Assembly: GCF_000004075.3 (NCBI RefSeq)
Contig: NC_026659.2
Location: 29,654,272-29,718,271, forward strand
Length of the DNA stretch: 64,000 nt
Reading direction: 5' to 3'
DNA from: Cucumis sativus
Lineage: Eukaryota; Streptophyta; Magnoliopsida; Cucurbitales; Cucurbitaceae
The translations under genes were made by a program, and so were the position numbers. Shown piece by piece: positions 25,501 to 38,726 of this stretch. The notes under the pieces are model-generated. The model saw only the letters and a program-made list of their open reading frames with translations. It did not search any database and was not told where the DNA came from. The first letter of the stretch is position 1. Each line of letters begins with the position of its first letter.

Positions 25501-26069
25501 ATAGAAATTCAATGAGACAAACTATGGCCCCAGATGGGTAGCAATTTGGTTTTCATTTTTTTATTTTTGAAAATTAAGTCTATTTCCTCTAAATTTCTTG
25601 CCATGGTTTCGTCCTTCTTGAACGAAAGAGTTGAATTCTTCCTCAAATTCCAAAAACAAAAAACAGGTTTTTAAAATACTTCATTTTAGGTTTTGAAAAC
25701 TGCCTAGTTTTTTAAACATTGATAGAAAGTCAATAACAAAACAAGAGAAAATCATACGCGGAAGAGAGATGTTTGTAGGCTTAGTTTTCAAAAAACTAAA
25801 AAACAAAAACCAAATAGTTACTGGACAAGAATTAATAACCTCGTCAAGATGAATCGTGTGATGTTATTAGTCCATTTATTGCAGCATGGAGGAAAGGCTG
25901 GTGACACCAGAAAGAAAAAGGTATAAAATCAAGAAATGCTTACAGTGCTTAACCGGTGAATGGACCGCTCCACAAGCAAAGAGACTGCAACGAAAATAGT
26001 CAGCACAGAAGCAACAGACCAAGTGGGAGTCAAAGCCAAAGATCGAGTCTCCTGTTCATTTTCAGCCAT
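19555..26069 (-). CDS. MLO11: MLO-like protein, MLO4/MLO11 type (seven-transmembrane, calmodulin-binding)
   Basis: Fifteen exons: 26069-25944, 25292-25235, 25083-24851, 24759-24643, 24292-24232, 23757-23663, 22612-22538, 22216-22131, 21631-21582, 20962-20922, 20770-20600, 20495-20460, 20260-20193, 20093-20033 and 19938-19555. All keep phase and total 553 aa (family about 550-580). MLO proteins are plasma-membrane calcium-channel-like proteins. The MLO4/MLO11 clade acts in root thigmomorphogenesis and gravity responses rather than mildew susceptibility. Diagnostic stretches are [95 protein letters not shown] and [20 protein letters not shown]. The calmodulin-binding helix lies at about 434-456 (ending AARRKRR), with a variable acidic/Ser-rich tail after it. 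The intron after exon 3 starts with GC (GAG|GCATGT). Introns hold an LTR-like and a SINE-like insertion. The choice between MLO4 and MLO11 is not certain. Confidence 0.94.
21089..21367 (+). mobile_element. Solo-LTR-like element (Ty1/copia style) in an MLO intron
   Basis: A 279-base block starts TGTTAG and ends CTAACA, a perfect 6-base terminal inverted repeat typical of copia LTRs. Inside are a TATA-like CTTATAAATAG (about 21184-21194), a probable transcribed start region, and AATAAA near 21328. Flanks CAATG and CAACC agree at only three of five bases, so the target duplication is degraded or the edges are slightly off. It lies in the intron between the exons at 21582-21631 and 20922-20962, antisense to the gene. 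Confidence 0.5.
21734..21828 (+). mobile_element. tRNA-derived SINE-like element in an MLO intron
   Basis: CAGCTCAACTTAATGATAATTGGCA carries an A-box-like signal (AGCTCAA...TTGGCA). About 35 bases on, AAGATTCGATCTCC resembles the RNA polymerase III B box GGTTCGANTCC. The tail reads GTTGTAGGATTCC followed by a short A-run (AAAAAA). This A box, B box and A-tail order is that of plant tRNA-related SINEs. Divergence from the box consensus suggests an old copy. Confidence 0.45.
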
Positions 26070-27536
26070 CTTTAACAACTCTGTGAGAAACCCCTTCGAG
26101 TATGTTCTTCAAAGCTCCACTTACAACCAACCTGGCAGTCTTACCAGACCTCGATGAAGGTCATCAATGGTCACTGATCAGGAAAAAGAAGAAAAAAATG
26201 AACACTGCTTACTTTCTGAGGACAGCTAGATCACTCAAAACATGAACGGAAGATCCTTAAAGACAGCATAATGCATTGCTAACTGCCAAATAATTAGAAA
26301 GAAACCTGTATTTGCTTTATCAAAGTGTTTCCAGGTCCCAATACTCCATGAAAGTGACAAACAAAGAAGGGTGAATTTATCTTCTCTGATTTTGCCCAAT
26401 TGATGGAGTCAAAAGTTTTCTTTCCTTTTCCCCTTTTTTTGGGTTTGGCCCCTTGGCCCTGAGGAAAAACTTAAGCTCAAACCAGCTCAGACAAACTTAA
26501 TATGACCTATTGCGAGTATTGAACAAAGAAATCAATCGAAACAACAGATTCCCAATAGAATACATTCAATATATGCAGAAAACAAAAAGCTAGCAACCCT
26601 CTTTTGCATCTCACGACGGAATGGAAAAAAGGGACAAATAAAATATTCTTACAACAACCCCTATGAGAACAGAATCTCAGCTCACATTTCCAAAAAAAAA
26701 AAAGAACAAAGAGAAGCTTAGCTAAGATGACACCTTTTGAAATGCTTCCAACTCCTCAAGTCGTAGAAACAAAAGTTATGTAAACCCAAATCGAAATAGC
26801 AAAACAAGTCCCAGTGAAGTAAGAACCCAAAAGCTAAAACCACAAGATTGACTGTGTAGAAACACTAAATTGCAAAGCCCCACATGCAGTAACACGAGGT
26901 TCTTGGGGTAGGAAAACCCCAGGCTTGTGCATTAACTCCTCAAAGAAACAGAGAGAAGTTGAAGAAGAATACAATACGTTAAGGAAATACGAGGGGAAAT
27001 TAATAATGACCCAGAGAAAAGAAATGCATGGAATCGCAGAGAAATGACAGTGATTTTCATTTGGGATTCAATCCTTGTACGTGGCTGAAAATTTAAAATG
27101 GTGGGTCAGAACCCAACTGGACAAAGCAATAATCTTTAGAAGCCAAGTGGAAAAGAAGGCAAGTAATTAAGTCGCTAATCGCTCAATTTGACAAGGCAGC
27201 TTTTCTTTTCTTTTCTTTTCTTTTGTACTCGCCGCTGATTGAGGAACATGTCAAAACGCCAAATCCACTGCTCCAAAGTAGACGTTAAGTCATCAATTTA
27301 TCAAAACTTTCTCATTTCTATGCTTATAAATTATGAGAATAACAGAAATTTGAACAAAGATTAACCATAAATTACCCACTCATCAAAAACAAATAAAAGG
27401 TTTTTTCAATACAATTATAGCATAGGGAGGCATGTCGTAAATTAGAACTAAACTCATCTTAGTCCAAAAGCTTAAAGAAAGTAAATTTAATATGATAATT
27501 ATAACGTTGTTAGGACTTTTAAAGTTAATAATTAAG
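26070..27536. other. MLO upstream region
   Basis: Presumed MLO leader and promoter. Non-coding, with a (TTTTC)n microsatellite at 27201-27224. No clear core promoter could be chosen. Confidence 0.5.
27201..27224 (+). repeat. (TTTTC)n microsatellite
   Basis: Four perfect TTTTC units plus TTTT, about 1.15 kb upstream of the MLO start codon. Confidence 0.85.
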
Positions 27537-30269
27537 GGTATAACAACTTTTAAAATTAAAAATACAGCTCTATTAATGTCTTTGATGTGATTATTATATT
27601 TGTAGCTAAAAACACTTTAGAATATGATAAATAATGACTGTATAGATGATAAAAGTCGAAAAAAACTTAATAATACAACCAAAATTTAATAGTATATATT
27701 AATTAAACTATTCCATACTCTAATTTTATTCTTTTCCAAATTTGTGTTGTAAATTTAGTAGTCTCACATTGCTTTAAATGCTTTCACTTAGTTACTTACT
27801 TTCTTCTTTCTTCTTCATCTTTTTTTTTTTCTTTTGAATTTTAGGGGGAAAAGAGTAATGAGTTATTGAAAATGATGTTTTTGTTTCCATATTGAGGCAC
27901 AAAAAAGGGAAAATTACTTATTTTAGAACAACATTATTTAAACCATTAGGTTTCTACAGCAATTCTCAGTTGATGACATGATACAATATTCTACTTTCAA
28001 ATTTTGTAAGAACTTAAATATATATATGTATATAGAAAATGATGTATTATTGTATGATTTCTAAAATATGATAGGTGAGATGTTAATTAAGCTTACAAAA
28101 TAATATATACCTTTTTTATGTTATTTTAGTTTTTTATTTCTCATGCAATTATCATAAGCTTAAAATAATATTTTTTTTTTTATTCTTTTTAAATATAGCA
28201 AAAATTTTGGATAGATAATTATTCATGCACTATTAATAAACAAATAATGGTCTATCCTATCATATTACATATAAACTATGACATTTTGTTATATTTATAA
28301 ATATTTTTAAAAAGTTTGTTATTTAAAACTATTTTTCATAAAGATCTAATAAATCAATTATTATGATTTATACAACTTATTGTAAAGCGATAAGGCGAGA
28401 TAAATGATGTCCATCTTGTCTCAAAACTTTGCTCAATCTAAACTTAATATTCCCTACATGCCTTTATTTTATAGCAAAAGCAAAATCTCAATTCAATAAT
28501 CTCTAACTTTTTTTCAAGAAAATAATTACAAGTAGCCTTTGAAGATTTGGAACATTAAATACAAATATTAGAAATTAATTAATTTCTGTCAATTTAGTGG
28601 GCTATTAGGTGAGTTCAATCAATTGTCTCCATATATCTTTTTAGACAAAGAAAGTTGTTATCAATATATAATAATAATCAAACAAATTGATTTTGTTGAT
28701 TTTGTATCTTCATGGGATCATGAAAACAGATATGCATTTCTCTCAAAATTTAAATCATATTCATTTTGGTATTGTACATTTTTTTAAAAAAATTATATTA
28801 TAAAATTAGTGACATAAAGTGAGCAAGTTTAGAGGAAATAGACTTTTTTTTTTATTTATTTAATCCCTTGACCTTATTCGACTTTGAAACTCGTTAGTAC
28901 AACGTTTGAAGTGGCATCGAGGCAAGAATGTAAAAATTGTATATCTTTGTTTAGAGTTATTTTCTACCACTTATAGAGCATCTATAAATCCTTTGACTTC
29001 AATCGTGTATGTAATGTAATGATTAAACGAAGTGGTAGATGAGAATTGTTATGAATAGTATAAAAATCATACTATATTTACAAAATATAGTAAAATTTTG
29101 AATGGATTTCTCTTCCAAAAATATCTACAATTCATATCAATCTCAATCTCCACCCTAATCAAAATTTATAATTGTATCATCTTTAGTTTAGTAATAGCTT
29201 ATATGGCTTATTTTAGAGATGAGAAACTGGAATTCTCATTCTCATCCCCACAATTATTGTACGGAAAAAAAAAAAGTTTAAAAATAAAATAAGACTCAAA
29301 TCTCATATGGTTTTGGACTGAGTAGTCTATAAATAGAGAAATTCTCTTCATTTGTGAATTCATAAATTTTTACTCAATAGAATACTCCTTAACTTCAGGA
29401 CCTGGCCACCCTTGAAGATTGATCTTTCTAATTTGAAGATATGAGTATTTTTCGAAAACTCCAACTTCAAGAACATCAAATGTTCTGCTTCCATACATCA
29501 AACATAGTACACCTTCAATCGAGGGAGAATAATTACATAACAATAAATTATTTATTTAAATTCAAAGCCCCAGCATTCTTATTTGATACATATAGCATAG
29601 ACCCTATAGATCATAGCCAAATCCCAAGTCCCTTTCACCAACGAAGTTTCCTCCAAACTTAAAGAAATTGCCTTTTCAAAAAATTAAAATTAAAAATCAT
29701 TCTTTGACTCCACGATTACCATATAGTTTTATTAACATCTTTTATAATTTAATTTTGAATGTCATTTTGTGTTTTCTCTTTAAAAGAAAAGAAAAAAAAA
29801 GCTTTGATTTCAATAATTTAGAGTATAATAAATGGTGTGACGGTGAAAAAAAGACAAAAGTCTTCAATTCACATCCACCATACCCTTTCATTTTTCTCCA
29901 TTCTTTTTTCCTTTTCTTTTAAATATATACACAATAATTATACATTCACTTTTTTAAAATATTATGTCTTACAAAAGTTTATTTATCATTCAAACTTTCT
30001 CCATCAAACATGCATGCTATGCTCTGTCGGTTGTTTCTTTAAATTTTCATTTTGTGTGTTTGAATGGAGGAGTTAAGTTAATCGGAGTAGTTTATACGAG
30101 AAACGACGTCAGAAATGTAAATCAACATGAATAACAAGCTAATAAGCCTCTTTAGTTATTGGTGAACCAAACGATGAATGAGTTTCGTTAACATATACAA
30201 CTTAATTCTTGACGAGAAACAAATTCAAAAGTAAATGAAAGAAAAAAGAATATATAAAACGTACCTACA
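27537..30269. other. Repeat-rich intergenic DNA, no gene recognised
   Basis: AT-rich with short chance frames. Around 27537-27615 and 28192-28320 are weak relatives of the MITE-like family (AGGGTATAACAACTTTTAAAA; AAATATAGCAAAAATTTTGG ... GTCTATCCTATCAT ... TGTTATATTTATAAATATTT). At 29320-29400 a TATA-like GTCTATAAATAGAG followed by CTCAATAGAATACTCC looks like an LTR fragment, but its edges cannot be fixed. Confidence 0.45.
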
Positions 30270-30274
30270 AATAT

Positions 30275-30805
30275 ATTTCCTAATGATCTTGCTCAAATTG
30301 GATTTTGGAACATAATGATCACAAATGCCAAACCTACGAAGAAGATGGAGATATTATTTTTGTTTCTCTAAACACTTTGTGAAGATATTTGCAAGTTACT
30401 TTTTAGTCGTAGGAATATCACACGTAATAATAGTGTTGCCTTGAACATCTCATGAACATAGCAACAATCTACCTCAATATGTTGTGTGCATAGAGAACAA
30501 GTTTTTGAGTAATATGTAAAGTTAAATGATTATCACAAAGTAAATTTACAGCACGAGGATGACCCACCCCAAGATTTGAAGTAGACTTTCTATTTAAGCT
30601 TAGACAAAATAAAAGCTAGGGTTATACCCAACCTTTGCTAATGAATCGAAACATTATTTGCTTCTTAGTTTTTCAAGAAGTAGGAGAACCATCAAGAAAA
30701 ACAAACCAATGACTAAAAGAACGTCGAGTCATGATACAACTCTCCCAATTTGACTCACACCATCCTAATAGAGACAAATCACAATTTGGACAAAGAAAAT
30801 TCCAT
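30275..30805 (-). pseudogene. Decayed Ty1/copia polyprotein fragment (RNase H region)
   Basis: Read on the minus strand, scattered stretches match the order of the copia RNase H domain. A tryptophan/serine segment near 30690-30760 corresponds to the region around the TRRS motif. A stretch with CDN near 30530 matches the catalytic-Asp region, followed by an I-E-V-D-C-like segment near 30470. Finally a LANIFTK-like motif appears near 30385, followed by a C-terminal leucine-rich end. Several stops and frameshifts break the frame, so it cannot make a working protein. No intact LTR pair was found around it. Confidence 0.7.
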
Positions 30806-32899
30806 TTGATGTAAACAACTACTTATTAACGTATAACAAATATTGATCAATTTATGATCAATTTCTTTCAACTTAGAAGAAAAGTAGAAAAGAAAAATGT
30901 TGAATATGATTAAGCATTGTTGGTTAAAAGCAAAGTATTAGCAATAATTTGATGTGTTCTTGTTTTCTTCATTTTATACGTACGCCAACCTTAAGGCTCA
31001 CTCATCACTAAATGCAATTTAATGTCATCAACATTATTTTTATTTATTACATATTTATTATGTTTAGATGAGCAGTATTCAGACATATTTGAATTATATT
31101 CCTTTGAACAATTTTTAAAATACACTCAAACAATTAACATTTGCTTAATCACATTTTTGTTTTTATATTTTGAAGAAAAATGTATTTTTCGTATTTTATT
31201 TTTCTCGAAAAGTTACCCAAATTTTTATGAATATGTGTGTTATTTGAATTTTAAAAATATATATATTTAGTCTCTACGTGTGAATAGATCTATCAAAGGA
31301 CCCATCTTTTATATTTGATTTTAAAAAAAGTAGTTATATGATATTTTAAATTGGAGAAACTAAAAGTTATGGTTTTAAAAAATTATTCTTATAATTTTAA
31401 ATTATGTAATTATTTAAAATAAGAATATAAAATTATTTGATAAATCTTTTAAATCTGTTTCTAAAAACTCATTGACTAAAAAATACTCATTATGAGTTTA
31501 TTCTTATAAATTTAAAAATTAAAAATGTACGTTTTTAAAGGAACTTCTTCATTTTTTTTCTTTTCAGTAGGATCTCTAAAAGGAGAATGAGAAAGTAAAC
31601 TTTGGGAGAAAGATGGCAATTTCTCGGTCCCTAAAGAAAATAGAGGTTTTAAGGAAAAGTCAATTTCATACAACATTTTATTTGTTTATTTATTATTCAT
31701 AATAATTATTATATGACGTCTATTTGTCTATTGTCTATTTTATAGGGGACCATAAATAAGGGTTTTTCCTATTAACCCCTTCTAAAAATTGAAAATTTTA
31801 AAAGGAAGAAATTAAAGAGAGAAAAAAATACTTTAAATTCGAAACCATGGAAAAGCTTTCGAAGACCACTCTTAACCAGGGCCAATCAAACGAAATAAGT
31901 TTGGCAGTAAAAACACAAATCTTTCTCCTTCGAGTAAAAACAATGCAGGGCATTTTAGGAGCAAAGTTTATTAAACGATAGGCAAAATCAAAACCAACCC
32001 GAAACTACTAGGACAAAATAATCGTTTAAAGAAATACAAAACGAAACACATGACTCAAGGATGGTACATCTCCCAAAATCCAGAATAAGAAACATCCAAC
32101 AACATTACAAACCAAGACGTACATTTTCATTTTTCTTTTCCTTTGTCGACATTGAATATTGAAAAGTAATAAGAATTAGAGTTTCTTTTCATTGTCATGG
32201 TGTCATCAAGCTATTATTCTGTAGGACCATTCCCTAAAGTATCATCACTGCACTAGAGTTTAACTGCCAAGTTCGGTTCGAGATGGATTGGTGTACCTGT
32301 CATATACTTCCAGAAACAGGTAAACAGAAAGCTCCATTCATTCATACCATTATACCTCTGATAATTTCGAACCCCCTCCTACTCACACTATTACATCCCA
32401 ATAATTGTTGATGAATTTAATACAAAACTAAATCGGGGCCAAGGCCAAGACATCCCCTTTCCTTCCCTCTCTCACTACTATCATTAAGATATAGCCATCC
32501 AATTTTTTATGTCCCAGCTGTAAAATGAAAAGAATTTTCAGCCTATGCTTTTTCTAAATTTGAAAACCATTTATGGGACATATCATTTCAATAATGTGAA
32601 CAAAGAAGATTGGGCACTGTTTTCTTTTGCAATCTGTTGCAATAAATAGAAATGCTTTTAATGACCTATCCCAAAATTTGTTTCCAAACTAATGTAGGGA
32701 GACTAGACATGTTATATATATATTATAGGATTAACTTTTTTGGCCTTCCCTAACAGATATAACTAAAGAAAGATTTAAAGCTAAGAATTTAAGGCCTATC
32801 TTTGCTAAGAGCCTAAAGTAAAAGATGGAAGAGAAGCACTGGCAAAACAAAAAGATACAACAAAGATGTAATTAAGCAGGAAAATATCACCAGATGACC
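30806..32899. other. Intergenic region and NUG2 3' flank
   Basis: AT-rich, non-coding. The last few hundred bases (about 32500-32899) are the likely NUG2 3' UTR and downstream flank. No other feature is supported. Confidence 0.5.
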
Positions 32900-35800
32900 T
32901 CAGCTTGTAATTGCATGCTCATCTTCGTTTTTGTCGTCCTGATCTCCCAATGTCTTTCCCTCAGTGTCAGAAAGAGGAGCTTGCAATTCATCCTCAGATA
33001 CTAGAATCTGGTCGGATGTCTCGCCATTCAATTCATTTTCACTAAACAGATCCCTTTGAACAGGCACACTTCTTTGCTGTTGAGATGATATCACATTTGC
33101 AATGGCTTTGAAAGCAGCTGCAGCTTGATTGCTATCCACACCCGAGTCATCATCAACACAATAGTTGGGTTCTTCTGACTCGTCTTCAACTCGAGGTGGT
33201 GGAACAAAAAAGGGAAGTTTTCCCCTCTGCCAGTCATGAAGGACCATTTTTGCTGCAGTCGTTAAGTCAGGCTCACCACCCTGGAAAGAAGACCATCCCA
33301 CTTGAAACAGTTACTTTTCAAGTTTCATAAAAACCATTGCAATCAAGGCTGAACAAAATAGATAAACAATAATAACTTTCAAAACAAATGGCATACCTTT
33401 AGGAGCTTGCCGGACAATTTGCAAAGCTGAACTAAAAAGTCGTTGTCGTCCTCCCTAACATGGGAACAAATTTAAATTGATATTCAGCATCATTTAATTA
33501 GATGGCAGAAAATGAATAATAAGCAAACTACTGAATGAGAAATTATTCTATTGGAGAACATAATAATTTTCTACAAGAGCCATGGACGCAAGCTTTAATC
33601 ATCTGTTATGTCATCAAATAACAGCATTACACTAACAGCTGCTGCACACTAGAAGGTTATAGCTGCTGAATGAGCAGAGATTATAATACTAAAGAGATTT
33701 CATGAAAGGCTGCTGCAACTCCATCAAGTTTTCTATCAACCAAGATGATGATACTTTTAAATTTTGTTTTCCTTCCACAACCTTTTAAGCTTTACACTCT
33801 TTTAGTCCCTAAACATTTGGGCTTATTTCTTCTTTCCCTCTAAATTGTCAAATTTGCTATTTTCTATTCAGTCCCTACACTTGATGAAAATAATGGTTTT
33901 GATCCTCACTTAACGTGGACATGTAGTTGAGGTGGGTATTAGATAATAACAGTAAGAACCAAAATGGAATTTTACTTCTTTAAAAGTGACTAAAAATGCA
34001 TTTTGGAAATTAAAAAATGATTGAAAATTAAATTTGAACCAAATAATAACGGTTGCAAAATCATGCAAAAAGGATAGTCATGCACCAGTTTTTTATCTTG
34101 TACGCTCTTTCAAGGTGTTCCTTCTTCACACGCTTCAATACTTCTCCAATATGTTCCGATGCATCCTCCAAATTTGTAACTCGTACCTAGTACAAAGTCC
34201 CAAATACCAAATTATACAGACAGACAGTAATATAAAATATTAACAAGTTGGCAAAAAGGTTAATAATTGCCATACCAATTAATTGAAAATATCTGTATGG
34301 CTACTGTAGAAACCAGAAAGGCAATGCAAATGAAAATGAGAAAAAACATACCACGCCCTTAAGGACAATATCAGTTTCAGTGTCACTATTTTGATAAACG
34401 ACTCCCGGGCAGTCAATCAAGAAAATCCTCTTTGTAAGAGTTATATACTGCCAAACTTTAGTTTCTCCTGGAATAGGTGCAACTTTGCATACCTAATAAA
34501 AGAAAGGCAAAGTTACATTTCATGTATATGTATGTATAACATGTATGTATCATGTATGCATGTATAAGGGATTCACTATAGTATCACTTCAACAAGCAAC
34601 AGAGATCGAGAGGTTGAAACAATCTTTTAAGTGATAGTTAACAGACCCCTAAAAAGTTACCATGGCTTCTATGACATACTTTCTTAGCAGTGAAAAAATT
34701 AATGGGAGTGCTTTGTTGGACGTTCAACTTACAAGCTTCATGCAATATATTCAGATTAAAGTGTTTTTTCTTTTTTTTTTTTTGAATACCAGAATGTACC
34801 ATATGCTCGTAATCTGTTTTATCTTAAAAACCAAAAGTTTCCAGCTTTTAGAAAACCTTTAAAAATATATATTTTACACACAGATCAAGAACACTTTCTT
34901 GCACATGAGCACATCTGAACTCCAGATTGTTCCAAGCATTTCCATCGATACGAAAGAAAAGTCCAAGAAAAAATTTAAAGATTCAGCCACCTTTCAATCT
35001 TCAATCTATTATTCGCATGCCTCTAGGTTTCCAATTATTTTTAGACCAGTCAACAATTGGCTGCCCTGATAGTTGAAACTAGACTTCAACAAACTGGGTA
35101 TCAGACTTTTTACCTTCTCCTCTGGGTTTGCCAATTATTTTTAGCCCTGTCAACAATTGGCTACCCTGCTGCTACTTGACGCTAAGCTTAACAAAAAAAC
35201 TAGGCCAGCCCTGTTACCTTCACCTCTAACATTTCCAATTTTTTTTAGATCAGGCAACAGTGAGCTACCCTGCTACTCGAAACTAGGCTTAACAAACAAA
35301 CTGTGTGTCAGACTTGTTACCTCCACCCCCTTCCAACTATTATTTCCTAGAATTTTCCCTCCAACTCTACTGGTAGATTCTGCATTTCTCGTAGCGTCGT
35401 ATCAAATCGGTGGCTTATCACACTTGTGATTCATTGGTACGGGAATATATCAAAAGATAATATTCAATAAGCAAGCCACATGCTCATAAACATTCAAATG
35501 AATAAGAATATTCCCTAGAAAACATGTTACACCTAACAAAAGTCCTCACAGTTACAGAAGATCCGGGTAATGAAATTTAGAACATCCAAATTTTTTCATA
35601 ATTGTTTCGGAAGCTTAACAAGATAGACAAGATAGAATCTCTTGTACGCTAATGTTTTAGTGCAAGTTTTTCATTCAAAATTCAATTTAGACATACCACC
35701 AAATGAATGTTCTAAAAAAATAGACTAAAATTTTTTTCACATTAACACAAAACATTTCAAAGTAGAATGAAAACTTACAGTCTTAGTCCGTAGAGTGTTA

Positions 35801-38726
35801 ATTACAGATGACTTCCCAACATTGGGATACCCAACAAATCCCACAGAGATAGCTTGCTTGTCACTTTTTAAGCGGGCAAATTGCCTCAGCACGGATAGAA
35901 GAGAACCCTAGGAGCAACAAAAAAGGGTTTTAAAAACAAAGTTAAAGATCATGCTTCATCTATATTGCCAAAGACGTTACATCAAATGATTCTCTTGTGG
36001 ATTTTCTCACAACCCATATGCTCTAAACATTAAAAAAAAAAAAGGCATTGCAAATAGAGGGAGCATAAGAGAGCTTCAGATACTATGTTGTTTTATAGGA
36101 GAAAAAAACTGAATAAAATCAACTAAAATATCCCGATCTATAGTCTAAGGACAAAAATGCACAGTCTAGGGATGTTAAATTTAAAGTATAAGAAACCGTA
36201 TCATATAATCATAATTTAACGACCCTGTTAGAAAATGGGCTGAAAGAGGTTGAAGAAAAAGGCAACTGAATCTCTTCAAAGTTGATTAAGAATGAGTCAC
36301 ATTTTCCCATAAATAACCATTTTAGACTCTTAGCAAGAAATGAATCTTGACGAAATTGGTAATATTATGCGGTCCTTAATTAAATTAAAAAAATACCTTT
36401 CCAAAGGATTTATTGATGCTTGCATGAAACGCTAGAGTTGGATATTCTTTAGATAACACTCTAAGCCATCCCTTTGTTGCCCAAGCAGGAATCAAATCAC
36501 ACTGAAGATGCCATTTATTAAAATGTCTCAGTCAGCCATAAAGAAGTTATCAAAGAATTCAGAACCAAGTAGATAACTTTAAAATCCAAATCAAAGATAA
36601 GGCAAAACCTTATTTAACAGAAGAACCACGTGTTTATGCTTGCAATGCTCTTTCAAATGTCTCTCTAAATGGTAACACCTTGTTCCTTGTGGATCTCTTG
36701 CATCTAGAACCTGGAACAATGACAAATAATCAGAAGAGAAGTCAAATGGAAATGCAAAAAATGATAGGGGGCTTTGTATTAAGCTGCAGGGTAACAGAAC
36801 ACAATTCTGACACGGAAAGGAAAACGATAAGAAGTTTAACATGTAAAATGTAATAATATGCAGTTGTGCAAACTATTTGAAAACCTTACTTTCTAAACTA
36901 GAAATAAGGTAAACAACATTTAGGAATAATAGTTACAATAATTACAACGAACCTGGACAACAACATCTGAAGAATCGATTACTTTGTAGAGCTCACCCCA
37001 TATACGTTTACTTTGACCCTTCTCAAACATAGTATGTCGAACTAGGTCTCTAAAACCATCTTCTTCACTTCCCTCTACAGTAGCATTTTCAGCATACTTT
37101 TCCTCAAAGTCATCTAAAGAATAAAGAATGGGCAATATGAAAAACAGCATTTTTAACATTGTTGATGACAACAACAAAAATTGAATTAAAAAAGAATTAT
37201 TTAATTTTTTTATAATAAACAATCTCATTGATGAATGAAATAATCCAAGGACATACAAGAGAACACTATCAGAGGAAGTACATGGTTCCAATTTTCAAAC
37301 AAGATAATTGAGACTATGATCTTCAAGTTTAAGATTTTTTTTTTTTTTTTGGTGCAAAATTGCAAATGTTTACACTAAAAAAGGAGCAAAGAAATACATA
37401 AATTCAAAACAGCATCATCTGAAATATCTCGTTAAATAAAAAGAATAGAATCACATAAAAAGAATAATCAATTTTATTTTCTACTTTTTTTACAAGATTT
37501 GAGGTACAAACTTATATTTAATAAGGAAAAGAAATAACAAATGCTCAAAGGAAACAAATAGTTGAAGGAATACCACAAAAATTGATCACACTACTCCCTA
37601 GAAAACATTTGTTTACCCAAATTTTTCTGCAAATGCAAGAGATTTGAGTCAAATATTTCATACCATGGGACTTGTCAGCCTTCTGAAGTAACGACTCATA
37701 GTCCGCAGCCAAAAGCTTTGGTCGCTTTCTCTTCCCCTTAGGCCCAAATGCATCCTGAAAAGGTTCTGTGTCGAGAAGATGGACTCTGGATTGCTTCAGA
37801 AATAAAAGTACCAGATTAGCACATCCAAATTGAAAGCTTTTGTCTTCCTAAGATACTACATAATTCTCTTATAACAAGATATCATAATGGATGATCGTCT
37901 TAGCATACGTAATGATGTCATAGAGCATTCAAAGCTTCATTCTAGTATATGAATCAGTGAGTAAGATCAGGTGGAAAGGTGAGAGATAACAACACTAACA
38001 CACTCAATACGACAACCTTCCGTTTGTCAAGTCTTGAAAAAAATATATGCAATACAAAAGCTAATATACATTGGCAACAGCGGTGTGTTAAAATATGTGT
38101 ATAAATAAACCTTATCTAAAAAAGAAAGTTAACCTAAAAAGACTTCAAATCAACAAATTTTAGAGAAGGCCTTCTACCTTCTGATGGTCGTTCAACAGGG
38201 AAAGGGGCAGTTTCCTTTCCTTCAAAATCACATTATAGCTACTTGACATTCGTTTTTCAAGCTCTTCACGGAAAATTTCAAGCTCTTTCTGGTTTACAAC
38301 TCGGGTATTCCCTATCAATTCAAGTAAATACAGATCATTATACTTCCTCTCCAAAATCTTATCACAATACAATAAGATAGCATTCGAATACAGGTTCATT
38401 AAATAGTGAACAAGAAAAGAACCAAGCAATTGAAATAGAAAAGTAGGAAATGAAATATTGCAAGCATATAAAACACAAATCAATAACAACATACCAAACC
38501 AGCGGCGATCAGGTTGAATTCGTGTGTCAGGTAACTCATTAGACTGAAGGTCATTCTTCAACACCTTCCCTTTCCGATCACGTTTTGGCCTCGTATTATA
38601 CATCTTAAGTCGTCGCACAGTGGCAGCAGTACGCCCATTCTTGTTTTTCTCATTGCTTCGGTTAACATCCAGAGAATGCTTTGGTTTCCCAGACACATTT
38701 ACCTTCTTTTCCTTCTTCTTCGCCAT
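32900..38726 (-). CDS. NUG2: Nuclear/nucleolar GTPase 2, circularly permuted YlqF/YawG-type GTPase
   Basis: Eleven exons: 38726-38495, 38311-38178, 37793-37664, 37113-36953, 36710-36609, 36501-36397, 35907-35779, 34492-34352, 34186-34086, 33454-33397 and 33280-32900. All keep phase and give 557 aa (Arabidopsis NUG2 about 576). The protein acts in nucleolar and nuclear pre-60S ribosome maturation, like yeast Nog2. The N-terminal NGP1NT-type region begins [20 protein letters not shown] and includes [10 protein letters not shown]. The GTPase motifs come in permuted order: G4 NKCD (252-255), then G1 GYPNVGKSS (314-322), a PGET G2-like turn (339-342) and G3 DCPG (358-361). The tail is acidic and of low complexity. 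A 5' UTR intron (donor CAAG|GTAATTTC at 39566, acceptor directly before the ATG) is inferred. Intron 7 is long (1286 bases) and contains a three-copy minisatellite. Confidence 0.96.
35028..35345. repeat. Degenerate ~100-bp minisatellite, three copies, in NUG2 intron 7
   Basis: The unit starts TTYCCAATTATTTTTAG and continues with GTCAACAATTGGCTACCCTG, CTAGGCTTAACAAA and GTTACCTTCACC. Starts of the CCAATT core at 35031, 35131, 35235 and (partial) 35333 give periods of 100, 104 and 98. Copies are visibly diverged. The block carries no gene of its own. Confidence 0.8.

Noticed and set aside
29098..31270. Several small plus-strand frames rich in Phe/Ile/Leu/Lys/Asn
   Set aside because: Composition is that expected from AT-rich non-coding DNA; no start context, domain or partner exon.
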